Below are positions 27,845 to 37,341 of a stretch of 64,000 nucleotides of DNA, piece after piece. The stretch is from Paenibacillus albidus (GTDB taxonomy: Bacteria > Bacillota > Bacilli > Paenibacillales > Paenibacillaceae), in contig NZ_BMKR01000005.1 in the NCBI RefSeq assembly GCF_014644435.1, positions 248,001 through 312,000 of the forward strand, written 5' to 3'. Below the pieces are notes generated by a model that was not told where the DNA came from, made no database searches, and worked only from the letters and a program-made list of their open reading frames with translations. Within the stretch, counting starts at the first letter, position 1; every line of letters begins with the position of its first letter. The position numbers and the translations under genes were made by a program.

Positions 27845-29638
27845 TCATTCACGCGGGATTCCCGAACCCGGTATCCGGATGCTGACCTGTGTCCCAATGC
27901 CAAGGGCGCTGAAAATCTGTACGCCATAACCTTCACCGAACAGGAGCTTCAGACGGCGGTTGACGTTGGCGATCCCATAGCCCGAGGAATGTTCACCGCC
28001 GCTGTTCCCCTGTTCGAGAATATGTGCGGTTTTTCCCGCAGACATCCCCATACCGTCGTCAATAACCTCCAGCACAAGATCCTCCCCGTCCGGATAACCG
28101 CGAATAATGATATTCAATCTGGCTTCATCATCCCAAATGGCATGGTTGATGCAATTCTCCACAAAAGGTTGAAGGGTCAGCTTCACGATTCTCTTCGGCA
28201 GAAGGTTGTCTTCAATCTGATAATGCATATTCAGCAGCCCGGCAAAACGCGTCTGTTGAATAGCCATATAATGTTTCGTTAAGGTGATCTCTTCATTAAT
28301 CGAGATGATATGTTTCCCTTTATTGAGTGATATCCGGTAAAACTTTGCCAGATCGGTCACCATCCTGTGAATGCGGGCATCCTCATATTTAATCGCCAGC
28401 GAGGAGATGGAGGCTAACGTATTGTAAAGAAAATGGGGGTTAATCTGGGCCTGCAATACATTCATCTCAATCTCCTGTTTGGCAATTTCCTTCTTGTACA
28501 CCTCGTTAATCAGACTGCTGATCCGGCCGGACATACTATGAAAAGCCTGGCTCAGCTGCCCGATTTCATCATTGCCCATCTCCTGCGGTGCATCTGTGAA
28601 TTCCTCCCGTTCTGCCCGGCGGATCATTTTTAGGAGAGCAATAACCCTGCGTGTGAATAATCCCGCCGTAATATAGATAAGAAAGACTGCAAGCAGCAGA
28701 CAGATCAAGGCCACGGGCATCAGGCGCGCGGCGGCGGCTTTGGCCAGAGCGGCGAAATTGTTATAGGGCACAATCGTCACCGTCTTCCAGCCGTAATTCA
28801 GCGTGTCGTACACGACAAGAACCTGTTCTCCTTTATAGATGCTGTCAAATTTCCCCGAACCTTCTTCGGGAAAAGGGTCGGGCAGCAGCTCCTGGAGCGG
28901 TGAGCCCAAGACCGATTTGTCCTTGCTGGACAGAATGTTCCCTTCGCTGTTCACGATATAGATGCTTTTGTTCTCATCTTCTTCGGCAATCAGCGAATAA
29001 ATATCCGATTCGGCGATGTCCATGGACAGGATTCCGTAGGGATAATTCAGACTGTAATTGTTGAGCAGACGGGCCAGTCTCAAGGTGGGGGCCTGCTTGT
29101 TCCCGGAGGACTGTGTAAGAAAGACGGCATTCCCGTAAGTCCCCTCAAGCGCCTTGAAGAAACCTTCCTTGTCCGCAGTTTCGTCCAGTGCTTTGATCAG
29201 CACATTGTCCTTGGGCAGGGAATGATTGTCCGTGTAGATGGTAATGCCGGAAATGTCCGGGTTGCTGATCCTTACCGAACTTAACAAATTGTCGAAATAA
29301 GTGTAGGCTTCCAAATACAAACGATTATCGTTGTAAGTATGGGTCAGATAGCCGCGCAGGGTGCCGTCCAGGAACAGGGAGTTGGATATTTTCACATAAT
29401 AATCCAGTTTATTCTGAAGATTGGCGTTAATCTGTGCGGTGGTTGAGATCATAGTCTCATAAGACTGATCCCTAAGCTCGTTTCTGATTGAGGTATACGA
29501 GAAATAGATCAGCAGAGACAACGGCAGAATGGAAGCCACAAAAAAAACAGCAAACAGCTTTCTTCGCAGATTCATGTTCATCAAAAGAGTGCCCATCCAA
29601 TTCCGCAGCTTAACCAAACGGTTCACCAACTTTACCAT
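27845..29638 (-). CDS. Sensor histidine kinase, YesM type
   Basis: 597 residues. Membrane segment at about 28-50, extracellular dCache-like sensor (about 50-300), second segment (about 303-325, LMPVALICLLLAVFLIYITAGLF), HAMP, and the kinase core (VLQAQINPHFLYNTLASISS with the phospho-acceptor; LTLQPFVENCINHAIW, IDDGMGM, GYGIANVNRRL). Its start overlaps the end of the YesN-type gene by seven bases, so the pair is co-translated. It probably senses a sugar handled by the divergent LplABC/alpha-galactosidase operon. No terminator separates it from the convergent gene ending at 27837. Confidence 0.93.
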   Translation of the reverse strand: MVKLVNRLVKLRNWMGTLLMNMNLRRKLFAVFFVASILPLSLLIYFSYTSIRNELRDQSYETMISTTAQINANLQNKLDYYVKISNSLFLDGTLRGYLTHTYNDNRLYLEAYTYFDNLLSSVRISNPDISGITIYTDNHSLPKDNVLIKALDETADKEGFFKALEGTYGNAVFLTQSSGNKQAPTLRLARLLNNYSLNYPYGILSMDIAESDIYSLIAEEDENKSIYIVNSEGNILSSKDKSVLGSPLQELLPDPFPEEGSGKFDSIYKGEQVLVVYDTLNYGWKTVTIVPYNNFAALAKAAAARLMPVALICLLLAVFLIYITAGLFTRRVIALLKMIRRAEREEFTDAPQEMGNDEIGQLSQAFHSMSGRISSLINEVYKKEIAKQEIEMNVLQAQINPHFLYNTLASISSLAIKYEDARIHRMVTDLAKFYRISLNKGKHIISINEEITLTKHYMAIQQTRFAGLLNMHYQIEDNLLPKRIVKLTLQPFVENCINHAIWDDEARLNIIIRGYPDGEDLVLEVIDDGMGMSAGKTAHILEQGNSGGEHSSGYGIANVNRRLKLLFGEGYGVQIFSALGIGTQVSIRIPGSGIPRE

Positions 29639-31197
29639 ATCAATTTTTTGCGGTACTCATTAGGCGTACAGCCTTTGTGCTTCAGGAACACGGAACAGAA
29701 ATACGATACATTCTCATAACCGACCGAACGCGAGATCTCATGAATCTTGAGGTGTTTGCTCGCCAGCAGTTCAATAGCCCGCTGTATCCGGTACCTTGTG
29801 ATCGCTTCCAGGATCGTTTCACCAGCTGCTTCCTTGTATAGGGTCCGCACATAGTTGGGCGAGAGATAGACCTCCTTGGCAATCTCTTCAACCGTCAGTG
29901 GAGTGGAGAAGCGCTGCTGGATCAGCTCTGTAATCTTGTGCAGCAGCTTCTGGGGCTGTGTGTCCGATCTGCTCTGGATTATAGCGAGAATCTGACGGCA
30001 TACTTCCAGCACATATTGCTCCAGATCGTCGATGGAAGGAAGTTGGGACAACTGCTCCCAATGATTCATAAAAAGCATACTGCCCGACGTGTTCACGAGC
30101 AGCGCCGAGAATTCATGCTCGACTTCGCTAAGCAAGCCAAGCAGGTGGGAGATGACCCCATTCCTGCGGACCCGCTCCTGCCTGAGCCTGCTTATGAATT
30201 CCGCAATGACCGTCTTCATCCCGGGCTCGTCCTCAAGGGTAAGCGCCCGGCATAGTTCAGCGGCATACCCCTCAGGCTTGATCTCCGTGTCGGTTGTCTC
30301 TAGGGCATCTCCGGCAGTGATCACCCTGCCTGTACCCAGATGGAACTTCCATTCGCTGCGTTTTTTGGCCTGCCTGTAGAGCTGGGGCAATTCATCCACG
30401 GATTCACCTTCATCCGATACGGCCAGCGTCAGGCGCCAAGCATCCAATGAGGGGGATACGCTGTACAGCACTTCCTCCCAATAAGACTTGTCCGCAGCCG
30501 CAGGCGGCTTGTGTGACATCAGGATCAGTCCGATGGCCCGTTCCTCCAGCTCCACCCCCATGGCGTAGTCGAAATCTCCGGACACCGTGGACTGCAAGGC
30601 GGCAATCAGCGAGGCCCTTGGATAACGGCGTTGGCCTTGGCTTCCATAGGCCTGATCGAGTGTGATGTGGACTACTGCATAGGTTGCGCGGGAGGGCAAG
30701 GGCAGGGACAACTTAAACAACTGGTCAGCCCATTCCCGGCGGGCATTTCCGTCCTTCTCCATCAGCCATTTGGCCATTAGGCGTTCTTTGGCCGTGTCCA
30801 GATTACGGCGGATCAGGTCATCCTCATCACACTTTTTTTTCACCGTTTCCATCAAATCGCGCAGTTCTTCCATATCTATAGGTTTGAGGAGATAACCCAC
30901 AGCTTCCACGGTCAACGCCTCTTTAATATATTGGAATTCATTATGCCCGCTCAGAAACACAATCTTGATGTCCTTGTTCCATTGTCTCGCCCGGCGGGCA
31001 AATTCCAGCCCATCCATAATGGGCATCCGGACATCGGTCAGCACGATATCGGGTGCCAGCGACTCCAGTTTCAACAGAGCCTCTTTCCCGTTTTTAGCCG
31101 TGCCTGCAACCTCGATATCCATCTCCTTCCAGGGCACATAGTGCTCCAGCAATTCCATCTCAATTCGTTCATCTTCCACGAGCAGCAGCGAATACAT
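29632..31197 (-). CDS. Response regulator, YesN/AraC type
   Basis: 521 residues. Receiver domain (1-120; E8-D9 pocket, phospho-acceptor D55 in LTDVRMPIMDG, KPIDMEEL lysine), long middle region, and a C-terminal AraC double helix-turn-helix (about 425-518: LTVEEIAKEVYLSPNYVRTLYKEAAGETI and IHEISRSVGYENVSYFCSVFLKHKGCTPNEYR). First gene of the minus-strand pair with the YesM kinase. AAGGGGG precedes the start. The 252-base region to the divergent permease gene holds a dyad at 31336 that could be its binding site. Confidence 0.93.
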   Translation of the reverse strand: MYSLLLVEDERIEMELLEHYVPWKEMDIEVAGTAKNGKEALLKLESLAPDIVLTDVRMPIMDGLEFARRARQWNKDIKIVFLSGHNEFQYIKEALTVEAVGYLLKPIDMEELRDLMETVKKKCDEDDLIRRNLDTAKERLMAKWLMEKDGNARREWADQLFKLSLPLPSRATYAVVHITLDQAYGSQGQRRYPRASLIAALQSTVSGDFDYAMGVELEERAIGLILMSHKPPAAADKSYWEEVLYSVSPSLDAWRLTLAVSDEGESVDELPQLYRQAKKRSEWKFHLGTGRVITAGDALETTDTEIKPEGYAAELCRALTLEDEPGMKTVIAEFISRLRQERVRRNGVISHLLGLLSEVEHEFSALLVNTSGSMLFMNHWEQLSQLPSIDDLEQYVLEVCRQILAIIQSRSDTQPQKLLHKITELIQQRFSTPLTVEEIAKEVYLSPNYVRTLYKEAAGETILEAITRYRIQRAIELLASKHLKIHEISRSVGYENVSYFCSVFLKHKGCTPNEYRKKLIW

Positions 31198-31335
31198 ACA
31201 ATAACCCCCTTACGTCTTTCTATTCTAGGCTCTGAAAAAGATTTGAACAATGAAGGCCGGAGCAGATTCGGCGGTTTGGGTTATGTTTTGTTGAAAATTG
31301 AAAGATGAGACCTGCAATTAAGGCGATTTGCGGTA

Positions 31336-31385
31336 TCAATCCTTAAATTGTTGTATGGATTGACCGATGATAGCGCTCTTATAAT
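31336..31385 (+). promoter_or_regulatory. Candidate operator and promoter of the LplB operon
   Basis: TCAATCC (31336-31342) and GGATTGA (31357-31363) form a dyad with a 14-base gap. The right arm overlaps a TTGACC (31360), and TATAAT lies at 31380-31385 with only 14 bases between, a spacing that would need an activator. Fits control by the divergent YesN-type regulator. Confidence 0.45.
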
Positions 31386-31449
31386 TTAGCTATAACCGGT
31401 GCACGGTAGACATTACAGCAAGAAGAGCAGGAAAGGAAGGGTTGAACAC

Positions 31450-32412
31450 ATGAGAGTGGAGCTGGCTTCATCATCATTCAAGAACAAGCAGGCCAAGCGG
31501 GACAAAGGAGAGACCTGGCGCCGTCTCAAATCGGCCAAATATTTATATCTGATGCTGATTCCGGCTTGTGTTTGGGTCATTGCATTCGCTTATGCGCCCA
31601 TGTTCGGGTTATACATGGCGTTTGTCAATTATCAGCCGGGAGGAGAGTTCTGGTCACAATTTTTCACAAGCAAATTTGTGGGCCTGGACTGGTTCGTATA
31701 TTTCTACAATAGCGGCGATTTCCTTCGTCTGATGCGCAATACGCTTCTCTCCAGTGCGATGACGATTCTGATCAGCTTTCCGGCCCCGATTATTATCGCG
31801 CTGGCGCTGAATGAAGTGAAGAATAAATTTTTTAAAAAGACGGTGCAATCCGTAGCTTATCTGCCTTATTTCGTCTCTTGGGTCATTGCTGCCAATATCT
31901 TTATCACGCTGCTGTCCTCGGACGGAATGGTCAACGGCATGTTGAAAAGCCTGGGGCTGATCGACGAAAGCATCTTGTTTTTTCAGGAAAAAAATTATTT
32001 CTGGAGTATTGTCGCAAGCGCTAACACCTGGAAGTCCATGGGCTATAATTCGATCATCTATCTGGCGGCGATTGCCGGGATTAATCCCGAGCAGTATGAG
32101 GCATCCACAGTGGACGGCGCGAACAAGTGGAAGCAAATGCTGCATATCACGCTGCCAAGCCTGAAGCCAACAGCCATTATACTGCTTATTCTGGCCGTGG
32201 CAAACGTAATGAATACCGGGTTCGACCAGTATTACCTGATGCAGAACGAATCCATTATGGCGACCGCCGATGTTATTGACACTTATACGTACCGTTACGG
32301 TCTGAGCCAAGGGATGTTCTCTTATGCAGCCGCTGTGGGGCTGTTCAAATCGGTCGTGTCGATTATATTGCTGACCACCATCAATAAGGTATTCAAAAGA
32401 GCGTTGTTCTAA
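31450..32412 (+). CDS. Sugar ABC transporter permease (LplB type)
   Basis: 320 residues from ATG 31450, which has AGGAAGGG at eight bases; the frame opens earlier at 31399 without a ribosome site. A short basic N-terminal tail, six membrane segments and the EAA loop YEASTVDGANKWKQMLHITLPSLKP are visible. LplB-type permeases import oligosaccharides such as uronates and xylo- or galacto-oligosaccharides with the LplC-type partner encoded next. No ATPase gene in the cluster, so a shared ATPase is expected. Confidence 0.93.
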   Translation: MRVELASSSFKNKQAKRDKGETWRRLKSAKYLYLMLIPACVWVIAFAYAPMFGLYMAFVNYQPGGEFWSQFFTSKFVGLDWFVYFYNSGDFLRLMRNTLLSSAMTILISFPAPIIIALALNEVKNKFFKKTVQSVAYLPYFVSWVIAANIFITLLSSDGMVNGMLKSLGLIDESILFFQEKNYFWSIVASANTWKSMGYNSIIYLAAIAGINPEQYEASTVDGANKWKQMLHITLPSLKPTAIILLILAVANVMNTGFDQYYLMQNESIMATADVIDTYTYRYGLSQGMFSYAAAVGLFKSVVSIILLTTINKVFKRALF

Positions 32413-32439
32413 GATTATACGGGATAAGGAGTGAGGAGC

Positions 32440-33321
32440 TTGAGACAAGCGCCCCATTGGGATGATTTTATTTTTAAGGGCATCGTGTATTTGATATTAT
32501 TGGCTGTATTCTGTGTTACCTTTCTGCCGTTCCTGAACATTCTGGCCATTTCTCTGAATGATGCCACGGATTCGGTGCGGGGGGGCATATCCTTCTGGCC
32601 GAGACAATTCAGCTTGCAAAGTTACGAGACGGTGCTGGGGGATTCGCAAATCTGGAGTGCCCTGCGTGTGACCATCGCCAGAACAGTGGTCGGCGTGCCG
32701 CTGTCCTTATTTACAATCACCATGCTGGCCTACGTCCTGTCGCGAAAAGATATTATCGGCGGGAAAACACTTACCTTTATTTTCCTTTTCACCATGTATT
32801 TCTCCGGCGGGTTGATTCCGTATTATATGGTGCTCAAGTCACTGGGGCTTCTGGATACGTTCTGGGTATTTATCATCCCGAATCTGGTGAATGTATTCTA
32901 TATGATTATTGTCCGCACGTTTATCAACGAATTGCCGCACGAACTGGAAGAATCGGCGAAGATCGATGGTGCGAATGACCTGCAGATTTTTTTAAAAGTG
33001 TACCTGCCGCTTTGCCTGCCGGTGCTGGCCACCGTAGGGATGTTCCTGGCAATTGACCAATGGAACGCGTGGTTTGACTCTTATGCTTTTACCAGCAGCA
33101 TGGAACTGAAGACGCTGCAGGCGAAGCTGGTGCAGATTCTTAACCAGGCAGATACCAGCCAAATGACCAGTGGAGCAAATGCTTCCATCCGGCAGGCCAT
33201 TTCGCCGCAAAGCATCCGCATGGCAATTACGATTATTGCCACCTTGCCGATATTGCTGGTTTATCCTTTGGTGCAGCGCTTTTTTGCCGAAGGCATGACG
33301 TTGGGTTCCGTTAAAATGTAA
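32440..33321 (+). CDS. Sugar ABC transporter permease (LplC/YtcP type)
   Basis: About 293 residues. AAGGAG at 32426 places the start at TTG 32440 (eight bases) rather than the GTG 32431 that overlaps it. Six membrane segments with the EAA loop LEESAKIDGANDLQIFLKVYLPLCLP and the family C-terminus VQRFFAEGMTLGSVKM. Forms the pore with the LplB-type protein. Nineteen bases after the first permease gene and 33 bases before the binding protein. Confidence 0.92.
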   Translation: MRQAPHWDDFIFKGIVYLILLAVFCVTFLPFLNILAISLNDATDSVRGGISFWPRQFSLQSYETVLGDSQIWSALRVTIARTVVGVPLSLFTITMLAYVLSRKDIIGGKTLTFIFLFTMYFSGGLIPYYMVLKSLGLLDTFWVFIIPNLVNVFYMIIVRTFINELPHELEESAKIDGANDLQIFLKVYLPLCLPVLATVGMFLAIDQWNAWFDSYAFTSSMELKTLQAKLVQILNQADTSQMTSGANASIRQAISPQSIRMAITIIATLPILLVYPLVQRFFAEGMTLGSVKM

Positions 33322-33354
33322 CCATAGAATACAAACGACATGGGGGAATTTATG

Positions 33355-34983
33355 ATGAAGAAAGCTAAGAAACCAATCTTGCTGGGGCTGGCATTAGGGA
33401 TGGCAGGCACTCTGCTGGCAGGCTGCGGAGGCGGGAACAATGCGGCAGCAACCACAAACGGCAATGCCAATGCCGGGAACAGCGATACAGCTCCAATCAC
33501 CTTTAAGTTTTTTGACAAAAACTTCGACCAGCCGTTCACCAACCCGGTAGCACAGGAGATCACCAAAAAAACGGGCGTGACCATCGAAATGGTGCCAACC
33601 ACCGGCAACGCTGAAGAAAAGCTGAACCTGATGCTGGCCAGCAATGATTTTCCCGACATTGTACTGATCTCACGGACGGATGATCTAATCAATAAATATA
33701 TCGCCGCAGAGGCGCTGATTCCGCTGGATGACCTGATTGAGAAATACGGGCCGAATATTAAAAAAATGTACGGAGATACCATCAATAAATCCAGAAGCGC
33801 GGACGGCAAGACTTATTACCTGAATAACTGGTACTCGCTGGAAAAAGAGCCGGTGGCCGGCATTCAGATGCGCAAGGATCTGTTGATTGAACTGGGCGAG
33901 GCGGAACGCGCCAATAATCCGGCTGCTCCGTTTACTTCGGAAGAATATTATACCCTTTTGAAAAAATTCAAAGAGAAATATCCAACCATCGACGGCAAAG
34001 CTTCCTTGGGAGCGACTTGGGATTACAGCAATTACATCTCTCTGCTGTCCACCTTCAAGGGCATGTTCGGGATGAAGACCTATTACGATGACCAGGGTAC
34101 CCTCAAGCAGGATGTGCGTGATCCGCAATATAAAGCGATGCTGGCTTATATGAACAAGCTCTACCGCGAAGGGCTTGTAGATCCTGAATTTGTGGTCAAC
34201 AAAAAAGAGACCTGGAAGCAAAAAGTGTCCAACGGCAATGTGTTCTCGACGGAAGGCTCCTATTGGGAGCTCGATACTCCGAACTCCATTCTGCGCAAAA
34301 ACAGTGACGGCACGGATCAAGAGGACCGCCAGCTGTTTGCCTACAAAGTGGTTGCACCGGGAGTGGATGCGGACAAAACCACCTACGGCGGCAGAAGCTC
34401 GCTGGGTTGGGACGCAATCGGGATTACCAAAAGCAATCCGGACCCTGTGCGGACCATTAAATTCTTTGACTATCTGGCGAGTGAAGAAGGGCAATATCTG
34501 CTGATGTGGGGCGTCGAAGGCAAGGATTGGGAATTGAAAGACGGCAAACACACGCCGATTGGAGACATTGTAGAGAAGTTCCAGAGCGAATGGGATAAAA
34601 CCGTGGAAGCGACCGGCATCAGAAGATATACCTGGTTCATCAACAACGGCAGCGGCAGTGACGGAACCCCGTTTGATATGGCCTCCAAATATAGACGTGA
34701 TGTAAGAAATCTGCATGCTTCAGAGGCTCTGGCCGACAGTGTATGGGATACCTCCGAATATGAGAACCTGGGGCCGGATGCGGGGACGCCGGAAGCACTG
34801 ATTGCCCAGAAATATGAAGATATCAAAAAAAGCGCCATCGCCAAAATTATCATGGCCAAAACTGAAAGTGAAGCCCTCTCCCTGTATGACAATATGATTC
34901 AGGAGATGGATGCGATCGGCATGGCCAAGCTGGAGACCATCGTAAATGAGAAATATAAAGCGCGAATGGAGTTATGGAAATAA
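33355..34983 (+). CDS. Sugar ABC transporter substrate-binding lipoprotein (LplA/YtcQ type)
   Basis: About 542 residues, longer than CUT1 binders of the 4.6-kb cluster and typical of the LplA class. Signal MKKAKKPILLGLALGMAGTLLAGCG with lipobox LLAGC, then an Asn/Ala-rich linker and the binding fold (ITFKFFDKNFDQPFTNPVAQEI, LNLMLASNDFPDIVL, GIQMRKDLLIELG). ATG 33355 is seven bases from GGGGGA; 33352 and 33340 are less likely. Last transporter gene; the alpha-galactosidase follows 112 bases on, pointing to an alpha-galactoside (raffinose-type or galactomannan fragment) as ligand. Confidence 0.92.
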   Translation: MKKAKKPILLGLALGMAGTLLAGCGGGNNAAATTNGNANAGNSDTAPITFKFFDKNFDQPFTNPVAQEITKKTGVTIEMVPTTGNAEEKLNLMLASNDFPDIVLISRTDDLINKYIAAEALIPLDDLIEKYGPNIKKMYGDTINKSRSADGKTYYLNNWYSLEKEPVAGIQMRKDLLIELGEAERANNPAAPFTSEEYYTLLKKFKEKYPTIDGKASLGATWDYSNYISLLSTFKGMFGMKTYYDDQGTLKQDVRDPQYKAMLAYMNKLYREGLVDPEFVVNKKETWKQKVSNGNVFSTEGSYWELDTPNSILRKNSDGTDQEDRQLFAYKVVAPGVDADKTTYGGRSSLGWDAIGITKSNPDPVRTIKFFDYLASEEGQYLLMWGVEGKDWELKDGKHTPIGDIVEKFQSEWDKTVEATGIRRYTWFINNGSGSDGTPFDMASKYRRDVRNLHASEALADSVWDTSEYENLGPDAGTPEALIAQKYEDIKKSAIAKIIMAKTESEALSLYDNMIQEMDAIGMAKLETIVNEKYKARMELWK

Positions 34984-35003
34984 ACACAAAAGCTATGCAT
35001 TAA

Positions 35004-35034
35004 TAAAGCGTTTACGCGGCTTATATTGTATAAT
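35004..35034 (+). promoter_or_regulatory. Promoter -10 and cre-like dyad before alpha-galactosidase
   Basis: TATAAT at 35029-35034; AAAGCGTTTAC just upstream (35005-35015) resembles the cre core but misses several outer positions. No good -35 is present, so this may be an internal, regulated promoter. Confidence 0.35.
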
Positions 35035-35095
35035 GGGTATGATTTAAAACAGATATGGCAAGCTACTCAATTATCAATTGGATATGGAGGAAATC

Positions 35096-37285
35096 ATGAG
35101 TATTTTCTACGATTCGAAGGACCGTGTTTTTCATCTGCAAAGCAAAGAAACCAGCTATGTCATTCAACTGCTGCACACCGGCATACCTGCACATGTGTAT
35201 TGGGGCCGCAAAATCCGTTCGGGCCCGCTGGCTACGATTCTGCAACGGACTGAACGCTGTTCATTCTCGCCCACTCCCTTTCCGGAGGATATGTCGCTCT
35301 CTTACGATACGCTTGCCCAGGAATATCCGGCTTACGGCGTAGGAGACTTCCGCAATCCGGCCTATCAGATCCAGGCACCGAACGGAACGACCACGTCCGA
35401 GGCGATTTATGATAAGCACCGTATCTACAAAGGCAAACCAACACTGGAAGGGCTGCCTGCGACTTATGCCGAACATGAGGATGAAGCGGAGACCCTGGAA
35501 CTGGAACTGGTGGATGCCGTAGCGGGACTGCGGATTATTCTGACCTATACTGTCTTCGGTGAGCTTAACGCGCTCACGCGTTCTGTGCGCTTCATTAATG
35601 AAGGAACGGATTCCCTGAAGCTGCTGCGGACCTTAAGCATGAGCGTGGATTTCCGCGACTCCAATTATGATCTGCTGCATCTGTCCGGAACCTGGGCGAG
35701 AGAGCGGAATGTGGAGCGCAGAGCACTTGCTCCAGGTCTGCAGGGAATAGAGAGCCGCAGAGGCTCCAGCAGCCATGGACAGAATCCTTTCATTGCGCTG
35801 CTTGCCAAGGGTGCGGATGAGGATCACGGCGATGTATACGGGGTCAGCCTGGTCTACAGCGGCGGATTCACGGCTCAAGCCGAAGTGGACCCGTACAAGA
35901 CTACCCGCTTGTCCATGGGTGTCAACCCGTTTGATTTCAGCTGGCTGCTGGAAGCAGGCGAGTCGTTCCAGACCCCGGAAGCCGTACTGGTCTTCTCGGC
36001 GGATGGCATCGGGGCCATGTCCCGCACGTACCATAAGCTGTACCGGACCCGGCTGTGCCGTGGTGTCTTCCGTGACCAGACCCGTCCGGTCCTTGTGAAC
36101 AACTGGGAAGCTACTTATTTTGACTTCAACGCCGGCAAGATCGAAGCCATTGCCAAGGCGGGCAGTGAGCTGGGCATGGAGCTGTTCGTACTCGATGACG
36201 GCTGGTTCGGGCACCGGGATAATGACCGCAGCTCGCTCGGCGACTGGTTCGTGGACCGCAAGAAGCTGCCGGAAGGGCTGGAAGATCTGGCCAAACGTGT
36301 GAATGCGCTGGACATGCAGTTCGGTCTCTGGTTCGAGCCGGAGATGATCTCCCCGGACAGTGAGCTGTACCGCCAGCACCCGGATTGGTGCCTGCATGTG
36401 CCGAACCGCCGCCGGACTGAAGGGCGGATGCAGCTTGTGCTGGATTTCTCCCGCGCTGATGTGTGCCAGGCGATCGGCGACCAGATTGCCGACGTGTTGC
36501 GCAGTGCTCCAATCTCCTATGTGAAATGGGATATGAACCGTAATATGACGGAGATCGGTTCGGCACTGCTGCCGCCAGAGCGGCAACGTGAAACGGCGCA
36601 CCGTTATATGCTGGGACTGTACAGTGTCCTGGAGCGGATTACTTCCGAATTCCCGAACGTCCTGTTCGAAAGCTGCTCCGGCGGCGGCGGACGGTTCGAT
36701 CCGGGTATGCTCTACTACATGCCGCAGACCTGGACAAGCGACAACACCGATGCGATCAGCAGATTGAAGATTCAATACGGTACCAGTATTGTGTATCCGC
36801 TGAGCTCGATGGGCAGCCACGTATCGGCGGTGCCGAATCATCAGGTGCACCGCAATACATCGCTTGAACTGCGCGGGCATGTCGCCATGTCCGGCAATTT
36901 CGGCTATGAGCTGGACCTGACAAAGTTCACGGAAGAAGAGAAGGCTACAGTGAAGGAACAGGTAGCTCTTTACAAGGAGCTGCGTTCTCTGGTTCAGTTC
37001 GGGGAGCAGTACAGACTGCTCAGCCCTTTTGAAGGGAATGAGACGGCCTGGATGATTGTGGCCGAAGATAAATCCGAAGCGGTGGCCATCTATGTACGGG
37101 TGCTCGCTGAGCCGAACGACAAGCTGTACCATTTGCGCCTGAAAGGTCTCGATCCGCAAAGTGATTATGAGTGGATTGAAGGCGGTGGCGTGTATGGAGG
37201 GGATCACCTTATGTATGCGGGCTTGCCTGTGCCGCACCTCCACGGCGATTTCCAAAGTGTGCTATGGCGCTTTAAGAAAATATAA
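35096..37285 (+). CDS. Alpha-galactosidase, GH36
   Basis: 729 residues, usual for bacterial GH36 enzymes of the AgaA/MelA-rafA class; releases terminal alpha-galactose. N-terminal beta-supersandwich (about 1-320), TIM barrel (about 320-640), C-terminal beta domain. Nucleophile D479 in YVKWDMNRN and acid/base D549 in TWTSDNTDA match the spacing of AgaA. WDDG-type pocket: LFVLDDGWFG. No signal peptide, so it acts on imported sugar, whose galactose could feed the galactokinase at 16.7 kb. ATG after GGAGG; earlier in-frame ATGs at 35078 and 35084 lack one. Terminator at 37291. Confidence 0.95.
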   Translation: MSIFYDSKDRVFHLQSKETSYVIQLLHTGIPAHVYWGRKIRSGPLATILQRTERCSFSPTPFPEDMSLSYDTLAQEYPAYGVGDFRNPAYQIQAPNGTTTSEAIYDKHRIYKGKPTLEGLPATYAEHEDEAETLELELVDAVAGLRIILTYTVFGELNALTRSVRFINEGTDSLKLLRTLSMSVDFRDSNYDLLHLSGTWARERNVERRALAPGLQGIESRRGSSSHGQNPFIALLAKGADEDHGDVYGVSLVYSGGFTAQAEVDPYKTTRLSMGVNPFDFSWLLEAGESFQTPEAVLVFSADGIGAMSRTYHKLYRTRLCRGVFRDQTRPVLVNNWEATYFDFNAGKIEAIAKAGSELGMELFVLDDGWFGHRDNDRSSLGDWFVDRKKLPEGLEDLAKRVNALDMQFGLWFEPEMISPDSELYRQHPDWCLHVPNRRRTEGRMQLVLDFSRADVCQAIGDQIADVLRSAPISYVKWDMNRNMTEIGSALLPPERQRETAHRYMLGLYSVLERITSEFPNVLFESCSGGGGRFDPGMLYYMPQTWTSDNTDAISRLKIQYGTSIVYPLSSMGSHVSAVPNHQVHRNTSLELRGHVAMSGNFGYELDLTKFTEEEKATVKEQVALYKELRSLVQFGEQYRLLSPFEGNETAWMIVAEDKSEAVAIYVRVLAEPNDKLYHLRLKGLDPQSDYEWIEGGGVYGGDHLMYAGLPVPHLHGDFQSVLWRFKKI

Positions 37286-37290
37286 CGTTA

Positions 37291-37333
37291 AAAAAACACG
37301 GACACCCTTGTTTAGAAGGTGTCCGTGTTTTTT
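37291..37333. terminator. Bidirectional terminator between convergent genes
   Basis: AAAAAACACGGACACC / GGTGTCCGTGTTTTTT, about 16 bp of perfect stem with an A-run on the left and U-run on the right; serves both the alpha-galactosidase and the minus-strand gene ending at 37342. Confidence 0.9.
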
Positions 37334-37341
37334 AGTATAGT

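Noticed and set aside
35633..37255. 540-codon minus-strand ORF
   Set aside because: Antisense shadow of the GH36 gene, which has full catalytic motifs and a ribosome site.
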